A program made the translations under genes and the position numbers. A stretch of 64,000 bases of DNA, taken from assembly GCA_048772705.1 (NCBI GenBank), contig JBLWGC010000035.1, forward strand, positions 124,001 to 188,000. Reading direction: 5' to 3'. Each line of letters starts with the position of its first letter. Within the stretch, counting starts at the first letter, position 1. The notes beneath the pieces were generated by a model. That model was not told where the DNA came from. It did not search any database and saw only the letters and a program-made list of their open reading frames with translations. Origin of the DNA: Leidyana gryllorum EB-2025a (Eukaryota; Apicomplexa). Positions 1 through 10,507 of the stretch are shown here, piece by piece.

Positions 1-492
1 CCAGCTGTCAAAGTCAAGAGAACACCCGAAGATTTTGAGAAGATCTCAGGTCTTCAACGTGAACTCTTGAGAACGGCTGTTGATCTGGTCGATGCTGACT
101 CAAAAACTGGGGGCTATATCGTCTATTCTACCTGCTCTGTGGCCGTAGAAGAGAACGAATGTGTCATCGTAAGTTGCCAAACACTGCCCACACATATACC
201 ATTATCTCAGGACTATATTCTCAAAATGCGCAATGTCAAACTCGTTGAATCCGGTATCACCTGCAAGTTCAGAGAGGGACTCTCCACCTACCGAAATTAC
301 CGATTTGATCCCTCCATGAAGCTCTGCCGACGCTTCTATCCTCACGACCACGATGTCGATGGCTTTTTTGTAGCTAAGCTCAAGAAACTCTCCAATGACA
401 TCCCACAGGTAGCCAAAAGGGATCGTACACCCACCAATGTCCATGTTCGCGATGCTGGCGAGCCAAAGAAAAAGCTCACCAAAAAGAAGTAA
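1..492 (+). CDS. NOP2: NOP2/NSUN-family rRNA (cytosine-C5) methyltransferase, C-terminal part
   Basis: The 5' end lies outside the window. The frame is open from base 1 and carries the NOP2/NSUN catalytic block YSTCSVAVEENE, in which the Cys of TCS is the release or catalytic cysteine of the family. It continues through RNVKLVESGI to the C-terminal signature CRRFYPHDHDVDGFFVAKLKK. One 42-bp intron (169-210, GTAAGT..CTCAG, phase 0) separates ENECVI from DYILKMRN. The intron is a multiple of three without a stop, so an unspliced reading also stays open. The basic tail and TAA stop at 490-492 fit a nucleolar protein. The family methylates the large-subunit rRNA during 60S maturation. Identity is clear and only the upstream half is missing. 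Confidence 0.9.
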   Translation, partial: PAVKVKRTPEDFEKISGLQRELLRTAVDLVDADSKTGGYIVYSTCSVAVEENECVIVSCQTLPTHIPLSQDYILKMRNVKLVESGITCKFREGLSTYRNYRFDPSMKLCRRFYPHDHDVDGFFVAKLKKLSNDIPQVAKRDRTPTNVHVRDAGEPKKKLTKKK

Positions 493-1158
493 CTCACACA
501 TCAGCACTTGACTATTCGGTTCGGGGTAATACAGTCAGTAGACATCAAACGACACCAACCTTCAACAGCCCACTACCTCACTTAAAATTGCCACATGACA
601 CTCAGCGCTCGATCAAGATGGACCACCCGAGATCATCACCGCGACGTCCGTAGTAAAGGCACTCGATAATGATCATCCATCCTGAGAGCAGCACATGACA
701 TGCGCATCATGTCCCTTGTCGCTTGTATACCGATTCTCCTCAACCTCAGACCTCCTGCCCGTTGTGACCTCGCGAAAGCCACACAAAGAGGAGAAATCCT
801 CACGCTGAATTCGGGCATGTCACGTAGACCGCCCATCAACATAGCTGAGGGCCCTTACGAACACGGCTGCTTCAGCACTTCGATCGACCATATCATGCGC
901 TTTTGGAATTGCGCGTATCATCCTCGTAGAATGTTGCCTCCGCTTCGCTATTGCTCAGGCTGCGAAGCGTTCGTGTACACACACTTTCACCAGGGCATCA
1001 ATAACCGTCACTCGAGCATTTGAGGAGGCTCCGGTCGCAACGGATTAACCCATTTCGCCCTGCCCTCCCTCGAGGATCACATAGCACAATTGTAAATGAC
1101 ACTGCTGTTCTCGAAAAAATAGCTTCATATGCTCGCACACTAATCACACTCAGGTCAA
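493..1158. other. Long gap with no convincing gene
   Basis: This 666-bp stretch lies between the NOP2 end and the 3' end of the next minus-strand gene. It is long for this window. I see no tRNA fold, no conserved domain and no repeat. The only sizeable frame is the one given separately at 700-1023. An 8-bp palindrome GTGTACAC occurs near 973-980. Confidence 0.5.
700..1023 (+). CDS. Doubtful small ORF, 107 aa, hydrophobic N-terminus
   Basis: An ATG-started frame begins MRIMSLVACIPILLNLRPP, which could be a signal peptide or anchor. The rest has five cysteines and no family I recognise. Every clear gene here is tightly packed, so a 666-bp gap without a gene would be odd, and that is the main argument for it. 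Codon use and conservation could not be tested. A better model may splice from upstream: an ATG near 595 with a GTAGTA donor near 650 is possible. It may equally be chance. Confidence 0.25.
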   Translation: MRIMSLVACIPILLNLRPPARCDLAKATQRGEILTLNSGMSRRPPINIAEGPYEHGCFSTSIDHIMRFWNCAYHPRRMLPPLRYCSGCEAFVYTHFHQGINNRHSSI

Positions 1159-2511
1159 TCAGATTGTACAAACTCCATCTTCTTCGGAAGACGAACTTAT
1201 AGTAACAGCCACAACTGGTCCAGATCCTCTTTGATAATTTCTCCATCTTCTTCTTGCCACTATCCAAGCTGCTATGCTCAAACCACTTAACATACTTGCT
1301 CCAACGGTATATAGAGTGAGATCAGGCTTCTCCTTAATCCTTCTGCCTCCGTCTTGGATCAGTGTCCAGGTCTTCCCCAGCAGTTGCTGGGCGGAGTTAA
1401 ACAGATCTTGGACAGGACGCGACGTCCTGGTCCCAACGTCCTCCACACTCTGTCCTTCGAATTTGCTTTGAAAAGATCCAAACTTGTCAGTCAGTAACTG
1501 AACAGCTTTATCAGAATTCTTGCGGGCCTCCATGGATATTAAACGTGGATCAGTTCCTGCCAAAGTGGGCCAAGAACCCCTTCCTTCATGCTCGACTTCG
1601 CCTACTCTTCTTGGAGAACTCTCGATACCGATTCTACCGCTTTTGAACAGATCCCCCACTCCTTTGAAATTCCACTTCAGCTCGACTCCCGCTTCTCGCA
1701 CTAGCGAACTCTGTGTAGCGGGAACAAGGCTGGCATCGTCCGAGTCGAAATTATTATCAGCAAGAGCACTGCCGAATTGAGGGTAGCGCGGGGTGACAGC
1801 CCGGCGATTTGAAGAGATGTCATCGGTGGGTGACACGCCTACAATCTCAATACCATCGTCTGGGATCGCATCGACTGGGGCAATCCACAGAGGTTCGTCA
1901 TTGTCGCCAGCAGGAGTCGGCCACGAGCGTCTTTTGCCCTGAGCTGAGGGTGGAGGTAAAGTGCTTGTGACTCGAACTTCCACCGGTATGCGACCTTTGG
2001 TGGACAGAGGGGTAAGAGGGTCTAGGACATCTTCCAAATCCCACGGTAACGAATCCGCATTCCCAACCTCTTGCTCCGCGGGCATACGCGGAGAAGCCGT
2101 CGGAGTTGCTTGCCAAGGCGTGTCCGCCGGCGCAGCGACATTCGTTTGTGGTCTTGTCGGTAAGTCCACAACCTCAAAGCGGCCGCGTGGTTCGGGGGCT
2201 CGCGTGCCTTGAACTTTGAATACTCCGGTTTTGGCAACATTATTCTGCGGTGGGTTCTGTTCATTTATTTCCTGCAGGGTGAGGGGGCCTGCTTGGGTGC
2301 CTGGCAATCCGCCAAAAGGTTCCCGGATTCTACTGAGGTATGCCCAGGAACGTCGTGGGGCCGGGGTAATCGCAATCCTAGCAGGCTCGCCGAACCATGG
2401 ATAAACTTGATCAGCAAATGGAACACCACGATCGCGTACTTCTTGTGAAAATCCTGGTATTTGAGGGTAAGCGTTAGCTGCCGCCGCCAGTATCACGGCG
2501 AATGCAATCAT
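1159..2511 (-). CDS. Type I membrane protein with signal peptide, unknown family, 450 aa
   Basis: The start is the ATG at 2509-2511, giving the signal peptide MIAFAVILAAAANAYPQIPG. The frame stays open upstream only through non-ATG codons. The ectodomain is rich in Pro, Thr, Asp and Arg with little cysteine. Near the C-terminus a single hydrophobic segment (VGASMLSGLSIAAWIVA) is followed by RRRWRNYQR and a short acidic, serine-rich tail. This is a typical single-pass layout with a cytosolic tail. It is intronless. The next gene upstream on the same strand (2701-3556) has the same layout, so the two may be a functional or duplicated pair, although their sequences are not obviously alike. A 12-bp palindrome sits 15 bp upstream of the ATG. 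Function unknown. Confidence 0.75.
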   Translation of the reverse strand: MIAFAVILAAAANAYPQIPGFSQEVRDRGVPFADQVYPWFGEPARIAITPAPRRSWAYLSRIREPFGGLPGTQAGPLTLQEINEQNPPQNNVAKTGVFKVQGTRAPEPRGRFEVVDLPTRPQTNVAAPADTPWQATPTASPRMPAEQEVGNADSLPWDLEDVLDPLTPLSTKGRIPVEVRVTSTLPPPSAQGKRRSWPTPAGDNDEPLWIAPVDAIPDDGIEIVGVSPTDDISSNRRAVTPRYPQFGSALADNNFDSDDASLVPATQSSLVREAGVELKWNFKGVGDLFKSGRIGIESSPRRVGEVEHEGRGSWPTLAGTDPRLISMEARKNSDKAVQLLTDKFGSFQSKFEGQSVEDVGTRTSRPVQDLFNSAQQLLGKTWTLIQDGGRRIKEKPDLTLYTVGASMLSGLSIAAWIVARRRWRNYQRGSGPVVAVTISSSSEEDGVCTI

Positions 2512-2525
2512 CCTTATTAAGAAAC

Positions 2526-2537
2526 ACACACGTGTGT
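2526..2537. promoter_or_regulatory. Palindrome ACACACGTGTGT upstream of a start codon
   Basis: A perfect 12-bp palindrome whose near edge is 15 bp upstream of the ATG at 2511 of the minus-strand type I membrane gene. It belongs to a family of ten such sites in the window, placed just upstream of starts or inside introns. A role as a promoter or transcription-factor site is inference. Confidence 0.6.
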
Positions 2538-2700
2538 TGCCGGTGTCTCCAGTGGTTGCCTGCCATTACTGCAATTGAGCGAAACAATGGTTCTTGGAAA
2601 GGCCATACATAGCATAAGTCCGTCGCACAAGTACTCAATATCACACAAAAGCTTCACGTAATCACTGTAGACATAATCAGCAAGTGCGTCTGCCGTCCGG

Positions 2701-3556
2701 TTAACATAGTTCAGAAAATGAGGTGCCAGAAGCGAACTCAGACACTGACGTAAAACTTTGGGCGGGAGTGAGGGGTTGGGGTGGCAAAACCTCAACGGCA
2801 ACCCTACAAGATCATAAAGAAAGATCCATCCGAATGCCGAAAGACTTACCTCTTCCTGCTTGCCCACACCATCACCCCCATCAGCGAAGCGGCCGCGGCG
2901 CCCAGAGCATACATGGCAAGCTTTTCAGTTTCGTCGAATACTTGCTGTGCGCTCTCCGAGAACTCGCGGCCCCCAACCAGCACAAAGTCCAACACTTCGC
3001 TCATCCGCGTCAGTAGACGTGCTCCAGGTGAATCCGCCTGAATGCTACTTAGATGATCAGCGGTGGTGTCGGCTTGTGTGGCTCGTGGCGGCGCTTTTCT
3101 CCCACTCGCTCGTTTGGACTTGTCCTCTTTGGAAGCTTTAGACTTCTCTTTGATGGGCATGCCGTTGTCTGCCTCGGCTGTTGAGCTGTCATGGGGCTCT
3201 CGGAGACCCTGTCCATCTGTTGCCTCTCCTGAAAGGGATGCATCCGACCCAACAGAATCGAAAGCACCCTCGACTTCACCCACGGCTGTACTCGTCATTT
3301 CTTGTGCGGCCTCTTCATGTAATCGCAATCTTTCTGTAAGATCCATGCCATCGTTCAAAACTGTGACAATGAGCTTCTCGAGCTCGTGCGCGATGGGCTC
3401 CAACACTTCGGGTTCATATATTCCTGAGTCACGTACGCGATGTAATAAATCATCTCCAAGGATCGTTGAAAGGGCCAAAGTACCAGGTTTTGGCTCAGCC
3501 TTCGCGGCAATAATAAATGCAGCAGCCAATACGACGTTGATAGGCCTCATCGCCAT
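2701..3556 (-). CDS. Second type I membrane protein with signal peptide, unknown family, 269 aa
   Basis: The ATG at 3554-3556 gives the signal peptide MAMRPINVVLAAAFIIAAKA. The ectodomain is acidic and helical, with basic KSKASKEDKSKRASGRK clusters. One membrane span (ALGAAAASLMGVMVWA) lies near the end. Read without splicing the protein stops after WASRKR. A GTAAGT donor lies exactly at that stop codon, and a 46-bp intron (2804-2849) ending TTGTAG joins in frame to a 34-residue tail beginning VAVEVLPPQP and ending SFSELC. I therefore model two exons (3556-2850 and 2803-2701). The 14-bp palindrome at 3579-3592 lies 23 bp upstream of the ATG. Layout matches the neighbour at 1159-2511. Not recognised by family. 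Confidence 0.7.
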
Positions 3557-3578
3557 TGATCACGTATCGTAGTTCGAG

Positions 3579-3592
3579 CACACACGTGTGTG
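3579..3592. promoter_or_regulatory. Palindrome CACACACGTGTGTG upstream of a start codon
   Basis: A perfect 14-bp palindrome, 23 bp upstream of the ATG at 3556 of the minus-strand type I membrane gene. It is the longest perfect (spacer-free) member of the family, and its position relative to the ATG is like that of the site at 2526-2537. Role inferred, not shown. Confidence 0.65.
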
Positions 3593-3751
3593 GTGAGACT
3601 TATGAGCACTGCCGCATAGTCACTGCTGCTTAAGTGCGGGCTACGGGGAAGCATTGGCCAAATACAAGGTTGAGATGGTGCCATGTGACGCATCTGGATT
3701 AAAGGAAAGTTGCCTCAACAGCAAGATGGAGAGCGATGAACTTCAGAAAAA

Positions 3752-4280
3752 ATGCGTCTCACATTCTGCTTGCTGTTGTGTGGGTTGGTGAGGGCTGCTG
3801 TGCATCAGTCTTTGGTTCTGTTGAAGCCAGATGTGACGTCGAGAAACTTGACGGAGGATGTTATTAGCAGGATCACTAGCGCTGGATATGCAGTACTTGA
3901 TCGCCGGGGACTGAAGCCGCCTCGAGACCTGGTTCGCAAGGTATGTCGCAAGTGATGGCTATTTGGACTCTACGATGTGGTTGGAACAGCACTATGAGGA
4001 ACATTTGGAGCGCGCTTTTTACCCTGGGTTGGAGGCTTTTATGCTATCGGGAGAAGTAGTGGCTCTGAAGGTGGCGAACGCTACAGATGAGTGTGATGCG
4101 GACGTATATGGATCGTTTCGACGATTTATGGGTGCAACAGATAGTCGAAAAGCTGCGGAGGGGACTCTTCGGCGGGAGTTTGGTACTGATAACCAGCAGA
4201 ATGCTATACACGCTTCAGAGGACGAGGTAGCAGCAAAGCGAGAATTAGCACTTTGGTTCCCTGGGCATGATGAGCTATAA
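3752..4280 (+). CDS. Nucleoside diphosphate kinase with N-terminal signal peptide
   Basis: Two exons (3752-3940 and 3990-4280) with a 49-bp intron (3941-3989). After a signal-like MRLTFCLLLCGLVRAAVH the chain reads as NDP kinase: QSLVLLKPDVTSRN (beta 1), RKHYEEHLERAFYPGLEAFMLSGEVVALKV, then FMGATDSRKAAEGTLRREFG. The active-site stretch QNAIHASE supplies the phosphorylated His, and WFPGHDEL ends the chain. NDP kinases pass a phosphate between nucleoside triphosphates and diphosphates through this His. Most are cytosolic. Here the leader suggests the secretory pathway or an organelle. At 159 aa it is one kinase domain long. The leader could also be a mitochondrial presequence. Confidence 0.85.
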
Positions 4281-4299
4281 GATATAACATTATCAAAAT

Positions 4300-7200
4300 A
4301 TGTGGTTGCGAAGAGTGCGACTTCAAGGTTTCAAAGCATACAAGGACGAGACAGTAGTAGAATTCCACCCTGGAAGCAATGCCATTGGTGAGTCTATCTA
4401 TGTCTTATGCTTTGAGTTTACGACGTACCAAGTCGGTTTGAATGGGTCGGGCAAATCAAGTCTGTTGGAGGCTATCACTTTGGTCGTGAGCGAAGTATAT
4501 GGCAGACGTGTGATCGATCCCAAGTCTATATTTCACGTACGTTGATATTGGAGACAGCGTGATAGCTCATATGCAGCATGGAGTTCGCAATCGATCGCTA
4601 TCTGCCTTTGTTGAACTAGCATTCGACAACACTGATAGAAAGTTGGGCGCTGTAAGGAGGGACCCGCTATCCTTTCAATCAAAGTATTGCAGTACCCAAT
4701 GGATGAGGTTTGCGTCTGTCGAACTTTCCTGTCCCATAAGGATGCAGCGAAGAAGGACCAATTCACAGTTGCGGGGAAGAAGGTGACGAAAGGCGACTTT
4801 GCGGCTGTTTTGGAGGCTGGCGGCTTTTCTCGGGCCAATCCGTACTACGTGATCCGGCAAGGCAAGATCATGGAGATGGCCACAATGAGTGACGAGGGCC
4901 GTCTGAAGCTGTTGAAAGACTTTTCGGGAGTACAGTAAGCGTGACATAAACAGCTTTGCACTCCGACTGTCACAGAATCTATGAAGAAAAGCGCCTTCAA
5001 GCACTGGAAACTTTAGAAGCTGCCAAGCAGAAGGCGCGCGATACTGATGTCGTGGTCGAGAACCTAATGACACGGTTGAAGGGTCTTGAGGAACAGCAGA
5101 AGGAACTGCGAGAATATGAGGAGTTGGTCCGTAACGCAGACGTCTACCGTACCGTTGTCGCTGGTGAGCCGTCCACGTTGCCGTAGCCCCACATACAGTC
5201 TCAATGCACAGAGGTTCAGTTGGAAGCAGTGCTGACAGAGCTCGAAGACGTTCAGGCCAAATTGCGATTGCTCGAATCTCAACAAGCCGAAATCCAAAAG
5301 GACATTGCCGATCAGTCGGAGAGTATCAATTCCACCCAATTGAAACTCGATGCCACTCGAGAAGACTTAGACATCGCGCAAAGACGCGAAGAGGAATGCA
5401 AGACGAATGCGCAACGTGCAGTCGTTGACCGGGCTGAACTCGAGGCAGCCCTGGAGAGCAGCACCGCTAACTTGCAGCTTGAGGGTCAGACGAGAGACCG
5501 GATTGAAGAAAGTCTGCGTGTTGCACAGAACTGCGCCACTGAGAAGGAGAAAGCTCTGCAGGAGGAGATCGAACCGACCATTGCTGATCTCAAACCTAAG
5601 ATAGACACGTTGCGCGACGAACTGAAGCAGCTTCAGGACCGCCATCTTGCGGTAAGTCTGATACTTCCCGACTGGAAATGAACATTGACCCGCAGCTCAG
5701 CGAGAAGCGACAGCGGTGCTCCGAGTACACCTCTGTGGCAGCACGAAATAAGCACTTGTCCGGCCAGATTAAGAAGATTGAGGAGGACGTCAAGAAACTT
5801 CGGAAGGAACAATCTCGATGTGAAGAGGAGATCAAAAAGGCACAGCTCGAACTTCAGCAACTCTCACGTCCGGGAAAAGACGTTGAAGCGATCGCAAATG
5901 AGTTGCAGGAGAAAGAGAATGACCTTCGGACCCGATGTCGCGAGCTGTCGTCACGAGCGGAAGCACTTAAGCTCGATGAACTTCAAATTGCCGAACAAAT
6001 TGAGGCTTGTCGGGTACAGTGCAGCCGAACAAAGAGCAATGAAGCGCTGAGTGAGTGAAGTTTGGTGTTATAATGTGTGTGTGTTAATGGCGAGCTATCA
6101 TCGCGTTACTTGAAGTGAGTCTGCGTTAATGGCGACTTTTTCCAGATAATCTCGCCCACACCTGTCGTCATGCGACTTGGCAGGGTAACACAGGTAAGAG
6201 CTCAGCACCTAAAGCGATCATCAACGGTTGCGTGGCCCTCAAAGTACCGTCCAATCAATCCTTCCTTCTGTTTGCAGCCGCGTTGAAGAAGGGACTGAAG
6301 CTCCGTCCGGACACTCACGACGCGGAGGTATACCAGAAACTGGCCGGCAATGTGGAACATTGGCATTCGAATCCGGTCTCGGTGACTGAATACGACACAC
6401 CGTCAACAGTTCACGGATTACCTCCCGTTCTGGGGCCCATATACGCAGTCCTGAGAGTGGAGCCACGGTATCGGAAGGCGGTGTCCCAGGCTTTGGGTGT
6501 CCAGATCGAGAACTTGGTGGTGTGGAGCGATGATGTGGCTTCAGAGCTGTACGAAGAGATCAAAAGACATCAGGCCAGCGCGACTATCACTCCCCTCAAT
6601 CAGGTTGCGACTCGGATGAAATCTTTGTCTTCACCACCGTGGCCACAAGCAGCTCGGGTAGCTGAGGATCCTGCGGCAACGTTTGAAGGGTATGATGCAG
6701 TGCCTTTGTCGACAGTCATCCAGTACCCGTCTTTCCTGGAACCGGTGGTTCGTTCTTTGACTGCTCGATGGCTGCTGGTGCGTGATCTGGATGTTGGCCA
6801 CCGAGTCAGTCGTTCATCCGAATACGACTGCGTAACCTTGGACGGCGACAAAGTCTCGAGCCGCGGAGCTCTCCAGGGTGGGCATTTGACAGAACGTGAC
6901 GCATTCAGTATGTTCGATACGTTCCGTCAAGTCGCCGCCGCAGCTGGCGGGCAGAGTGAGCGCCTGGCCCAGTTGGAGAAGGAATTGAATACTGTGAGAC
7001 AGAAGCGCGGTGATGAGTTGGGTGAGCAACGCCAGACAATGGCGGACTTGGATCGCTTGGCTAACGAGCGGGCAATGCTCGTCAGACAACGCGCGAGTCA
7101 GGGACGGATGCGAGAAAGCACCGAGATGCGGGTGAAGAATCTCGAGGCCGAGAAGAAAGATCTTCAGGAGCGTACTGACGGGGCGCTGGAACGAATTGGT

Positions 7201-8896
7201 GATCTGCGTCGCTTATTGCTGTCGAATGAGATGGAACAATTGGACAAAGCGGAAGGCAAAGAGTTGACAGAGCTTCCGGGGAAACTGGAGAAGATTGAGA
7301 AACGGCTCAAGACGGCCACACGAGCATTGCAGGAAGCGGAGAATTCAAAAGTCTTGATGACCAAAGAGATAGAGAAGTTGAGGCAGGAGGTCATTGACTC
7401 CACGGCTCAGTTGGGAGCACTCCAAGTTGTCAGCGACACTTCAGAGGTTCGGGAACTGCGAGACCGCGTCGAGAAAGCTCGCGCGAGAACGACAGCACTC
7501 GAGGAAGAACTCACCAAGGCGACCGGTGATGTCAAAGAGGCCGAAGCGCGCAAGGCTGCTGCACTGGCCGAGTTTGAGAGGGAACAGGAAATAATGAGAG
7601 ATATCGAGCAACGAATGAGTAAAACTCAACTCGACATTGAAGCCGCGGAACGGCGACGCACTGAAATCGAGTCGACCAGAGATCACCATCAACGAGAACG
7701 AACAAGTGTTTTTGTGTCTGCGGGTCAGACTGACGCTGAAATCGCGGAACTGAAGAAACTGTCTCTAACAACATTGAAGAAACGATTGGCGGAAGCTGAA
7801 TCGGTGAGCTCACGGATCAATCATTATTGACTTGACACACATCACAATAACAGAGATTGGCCAATGGGCCCAAAGTGAATATGAAGGCTTTGACAGACCT
7901 GGTGACATTCCAAGAGCAGTTGAAGAGTGCTCAACAGAAACGGTCGGAATTGACGGAGGGTTTGGAGTCTATCGGCCGTCTGATGGGAGCTCTGGACGAG
8001 AGGCGGAGTCGGACTTTACGCCACTCATTTGACCAAGTGAACATGAACCTCCAATCAGTGTTCGCCGCCATAGTGCCGGGTGGACGGGCCAAACTGGTCA
8101 TCAAGAAGCTCAGTCAGGAGAAAATCGAAGCTCTGCGAGAAGCTCGAATAGCTGCAATGGAGGCCGCTTCACAAATGACAGATCCAGGGTCAGTTGGCTC
8201 GACCAGTCAGCTGAGCGCCAGTCAGGCGTGGCGCCTGGACATTTACAATCCTGGTGGCCATAAGAGGGACGGCAGTGGCCAAGCAGCGGCAGCCGCAAAT
8301 GATGTGTTGCACTGGGATGAGATCGCGTGTGGCATCGAAGTCAGAGCTTCATTCCGACTGGTCGGAAATGAGGGAGCCGTGGAGTACTTCCCACTGATCG
8401 CTCTGTCGGGAGGACAGAAAACTATTCTGGCATTGTCACTGATCTTCGCTATGCAGAGGTGCGACAAAGCGCCCTTCTACGTACTGGACGAGGCGGATGC
8501 GGCCTTGGACGAAGCGTATCGCTCGGCGGTTGGAAAGCTGTGAGTGAATTGTGTGTGTGTGAATGTGCCGCCATCCATGTCTCCCTCGTTATTAGGATTC
8601 AGCAAAGCAGCCGGCACAGCCAGTTTTTGATAACGACGTTCCGGCGAGAACTGTGTGAGATTTGTGACCGCCACTTCCACGTGACTAACGTTGATCGAGT
8701 GGCGACGGTGACGGAATGCAACAAGGATGAAGCTATAAAGGTTATATTGGTAAGATAATATGGACTTCGGGCTTCACTTGCACTCTCGTCCGATCTACAG
8801 GAAGACGCCGCGAGTACCGGAGACCAACATCAACCCTCCTCTGTTGGTGGCAGAAGCGTTGAAGTCTCTTCCCAACTCATGCTGGCAGCTGGTTGA
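4300..8896 (+). CDS. SMC3: Cohesin subunit SMC3
   Basis: Twelve exons join in frame to 1,333 aa: 4300-4387, 4433-4536, 4577-4651, 4693-4934, 4976-5163, 5212-5651, 5696-6050, 6146-6193, 6278-7803, 7854-8539, 8596-8749, 8801-8896. The N-terminus MWLRRVRLQGFKAYKDETVVEF and the spliced Walker A VGLNGSGKSS are SMC3-like, as is FSRANPYYVIRQGKIMEMA. Long coiled coils flank a hinge at about residues 515-700. The C-terminal head has PGGRAKLVIKK, the signature LSGGQKT and Walker B FYVLDEADAALDE. The fit to SMC3 rather than SMC1/2/4 rests on these head sequences. As the ATPase of the cohesin ring it holds sister chromatids together. The gene converges on prefoldin 5 with a 25-bp gap. The two hinge-proximal introns (95 and 84 bp) are longer than average. 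Confidence 0.93.
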
Positions 8897-8921
8897 GCGA
8901 AATCGTTCCATACCTCGTTGG

Positions 8922-9493
8922 TCACTGAGCTGCAATCTTTTGCTGCAAGTGAGCTCCAACGAGTTCCACTATCTTGCGTTTCTCAGCCAGCCCCTTGGAG
9001 CACTCCTCCACTTTGGCGTCAATAGAGTCTATCCGTCTGAATGAAGAGACAATGGACTTGGTGTGCAACAGATATAGAACCTTACTTGCTCAAATAGACC
9101 AATTGCTTGTCAAAGGAGCGTTGCAAAGAGTATCCGGCCCCAATGTCAACAATAAAGCGGTCTTTATTGATAAGCTTTCCCGGCTGATAGACGGATTGGG
9201 TCATTGGAATGAGAATCTGAAACAACATCAACTTCCACTCGCCATCCCCCGAAAGGCCACTCACCTCTCCGTCCCCCGGAGCCTCGTGTAGCTTCACCAT
9301 AGTGTTCCGAGCATTCTCAAAACGAGCCTTAGCCGATGTCAAAGCTTCGTATTGGGCTTGCGCAAACTTGAGCTCCTGGCCGCATATGTGTCTTCTCGAT
9401 TGACATACCGTTTCCTACCTGATCGACAGTCTGCTTGAGTTCAGCAAGTTGCTGAACGTTTAGGTCAGCCAAATCCACACTCTTGGGGGCCAT
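8922..9493 (-). CDS. PFDN5: Prefoldin subunit 5 (alpha-type)
   Basis: Four exons on the minus strand (9493-9419, 9375-9265, 9216-9086, 9036-8922) give 143 aa. It opens MAPKSVDLADLNVQQLAELKQTVDQ and forms a helix. The conserved prefoldin-alpha hairpin reads ILIPMTQSVYQPGKL..FIVDIGAGYSLQRSFD, matching the VPLTSS.Y.PGKL and VD.GTGY..E blocks of PFDN5. A second helix ends AAQ. Prefoldin is a hexamer that delivers unfolded actin and tubulin to the CCT chaperonin in the cytosol. Introns are 43, 48 and 49 bp; the middle one is in frame and without a stop. Length matches the family. Convergent with SMC3. Confidence 0.88.
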
Positions 9494-9535
9494 TCCGCCA
9501 CTCACTTCACCTCCTACTAGCGGAAAAAATTAAGA

Positions 9536-10507
9536 ATGTCACCTCCTTGGCTTGACAACCCATCAGCCTTCTACCTCACCAATGACAAGTACAAGCTCGC
9601 TTGCAGCGCATATATCAAGGAGGCAAACGTGAGCCAAGTCACTCCAGTCGTGCTATTCTAACACGTGAAACACATTCCAACAGTCCAAAGCTTGGGCGGT
9701 TGTAGTACACGGACTATTCAGCCATCGCAAAGCCCGCGTATTCGAAACCATCTGTAAACACAGCCCTATTAACATGCTTTCCTACGATATGATGGGGTGC
9801 GGTGCCAGCGGTGGCAATCCTGCAGTGAGCTACACCGGCTGCTTGTAGAGTCAGTTTTGAATCCCGTAGGACTGGTCATTGGGCGACTACGACTGTGATG
9901 TTGATGAACTTCGATTTGTCGTTGAACAGCTACGTGCCGAGGGTCAGGAGGTGCGCTTACTGATTGGCCACTCCCGAGGAGCCAATGTTGTACTGATGTA
10001 TCTATATCGTTTCGACGACGTTCCTTTCGTTGTATCACTTGCCGCTCGATACAACAGCTCTACTGGGTTGGAAGGGTATTTTGCTCCCGGGGACCGAGCC
10101 AAGCTGGAAAATGGGGAAGTGGAGTCCGTCACATGCCAGAAGAAGGCACCTGATGGCATTGAACGGAAGGTGAGCACACGTGTGTGCATCTATTACATAG
10201 GGGAACTCAGATCACAAAGCTGGATTTGGATAAGCGATTGGCGATTGATATGTGTCGTATAAAGGAGGCCAAGCAAGCACGCTTTGTTTGGCTCATTCAC
10301 GGCACAGCCGATGAAGTAATTCCATATGAACAGGTCTATGACTTCGGCAAGGCGCTTGAGGACGGAAAAACAAATCACAAAGTGCTTCTGCTACCTGACG
10401 CATCGCACATGATGCGAAGTCCTCATGGGAAAAAGGGATTCGAGCCCCTATATGAGCTGCTTGATGCCGAAGTATACCCCATGGTAGTTGGCAATTGTGA
10501 TTTGTGA
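9536..10507 (+). CDS. Alpha/beta-hydrolase fold protein, 276 aa
   Basis: Four exons (9536-9628, 9684-9824, 9870-10169, 10211-10507). The spliced chain has the hydrolase beta strand AWAVVVHGLFSHR, the turn MLSYDMMGCGASGGNPADWSLG, the nucleophile-elbow region VRLLIGHSRGANVVL (Ser in GHSRG), RFVWLIHGTADEVIPYEQ with the likely catalytic Asp, and LLLPDASHMM with the likely catalytic His. This is the pattern of small cytosolic esterase/lipase-like hydrolases. The substrate cannot be told. It starts 42 bp from the start of PFDN5, so the two share a divergent promoter. The third intron (10170-10210) contains a member of the palindrome family. Confidence 0.8.
10174..10187. repeat. Intronic inverted repeat GCACAC-GT-GTGTGC
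   Basis: It lies inside the 41-bp third intron of the hydrolase gene, six bases after the GT donor. Arms of 6 bp are separated by GT, and the inner CACACGTGTG is a perfect 10-bp palindrome. Nearly a third of the intron is this element. Same family as the start-proximal copies. Confidence 0.6.
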
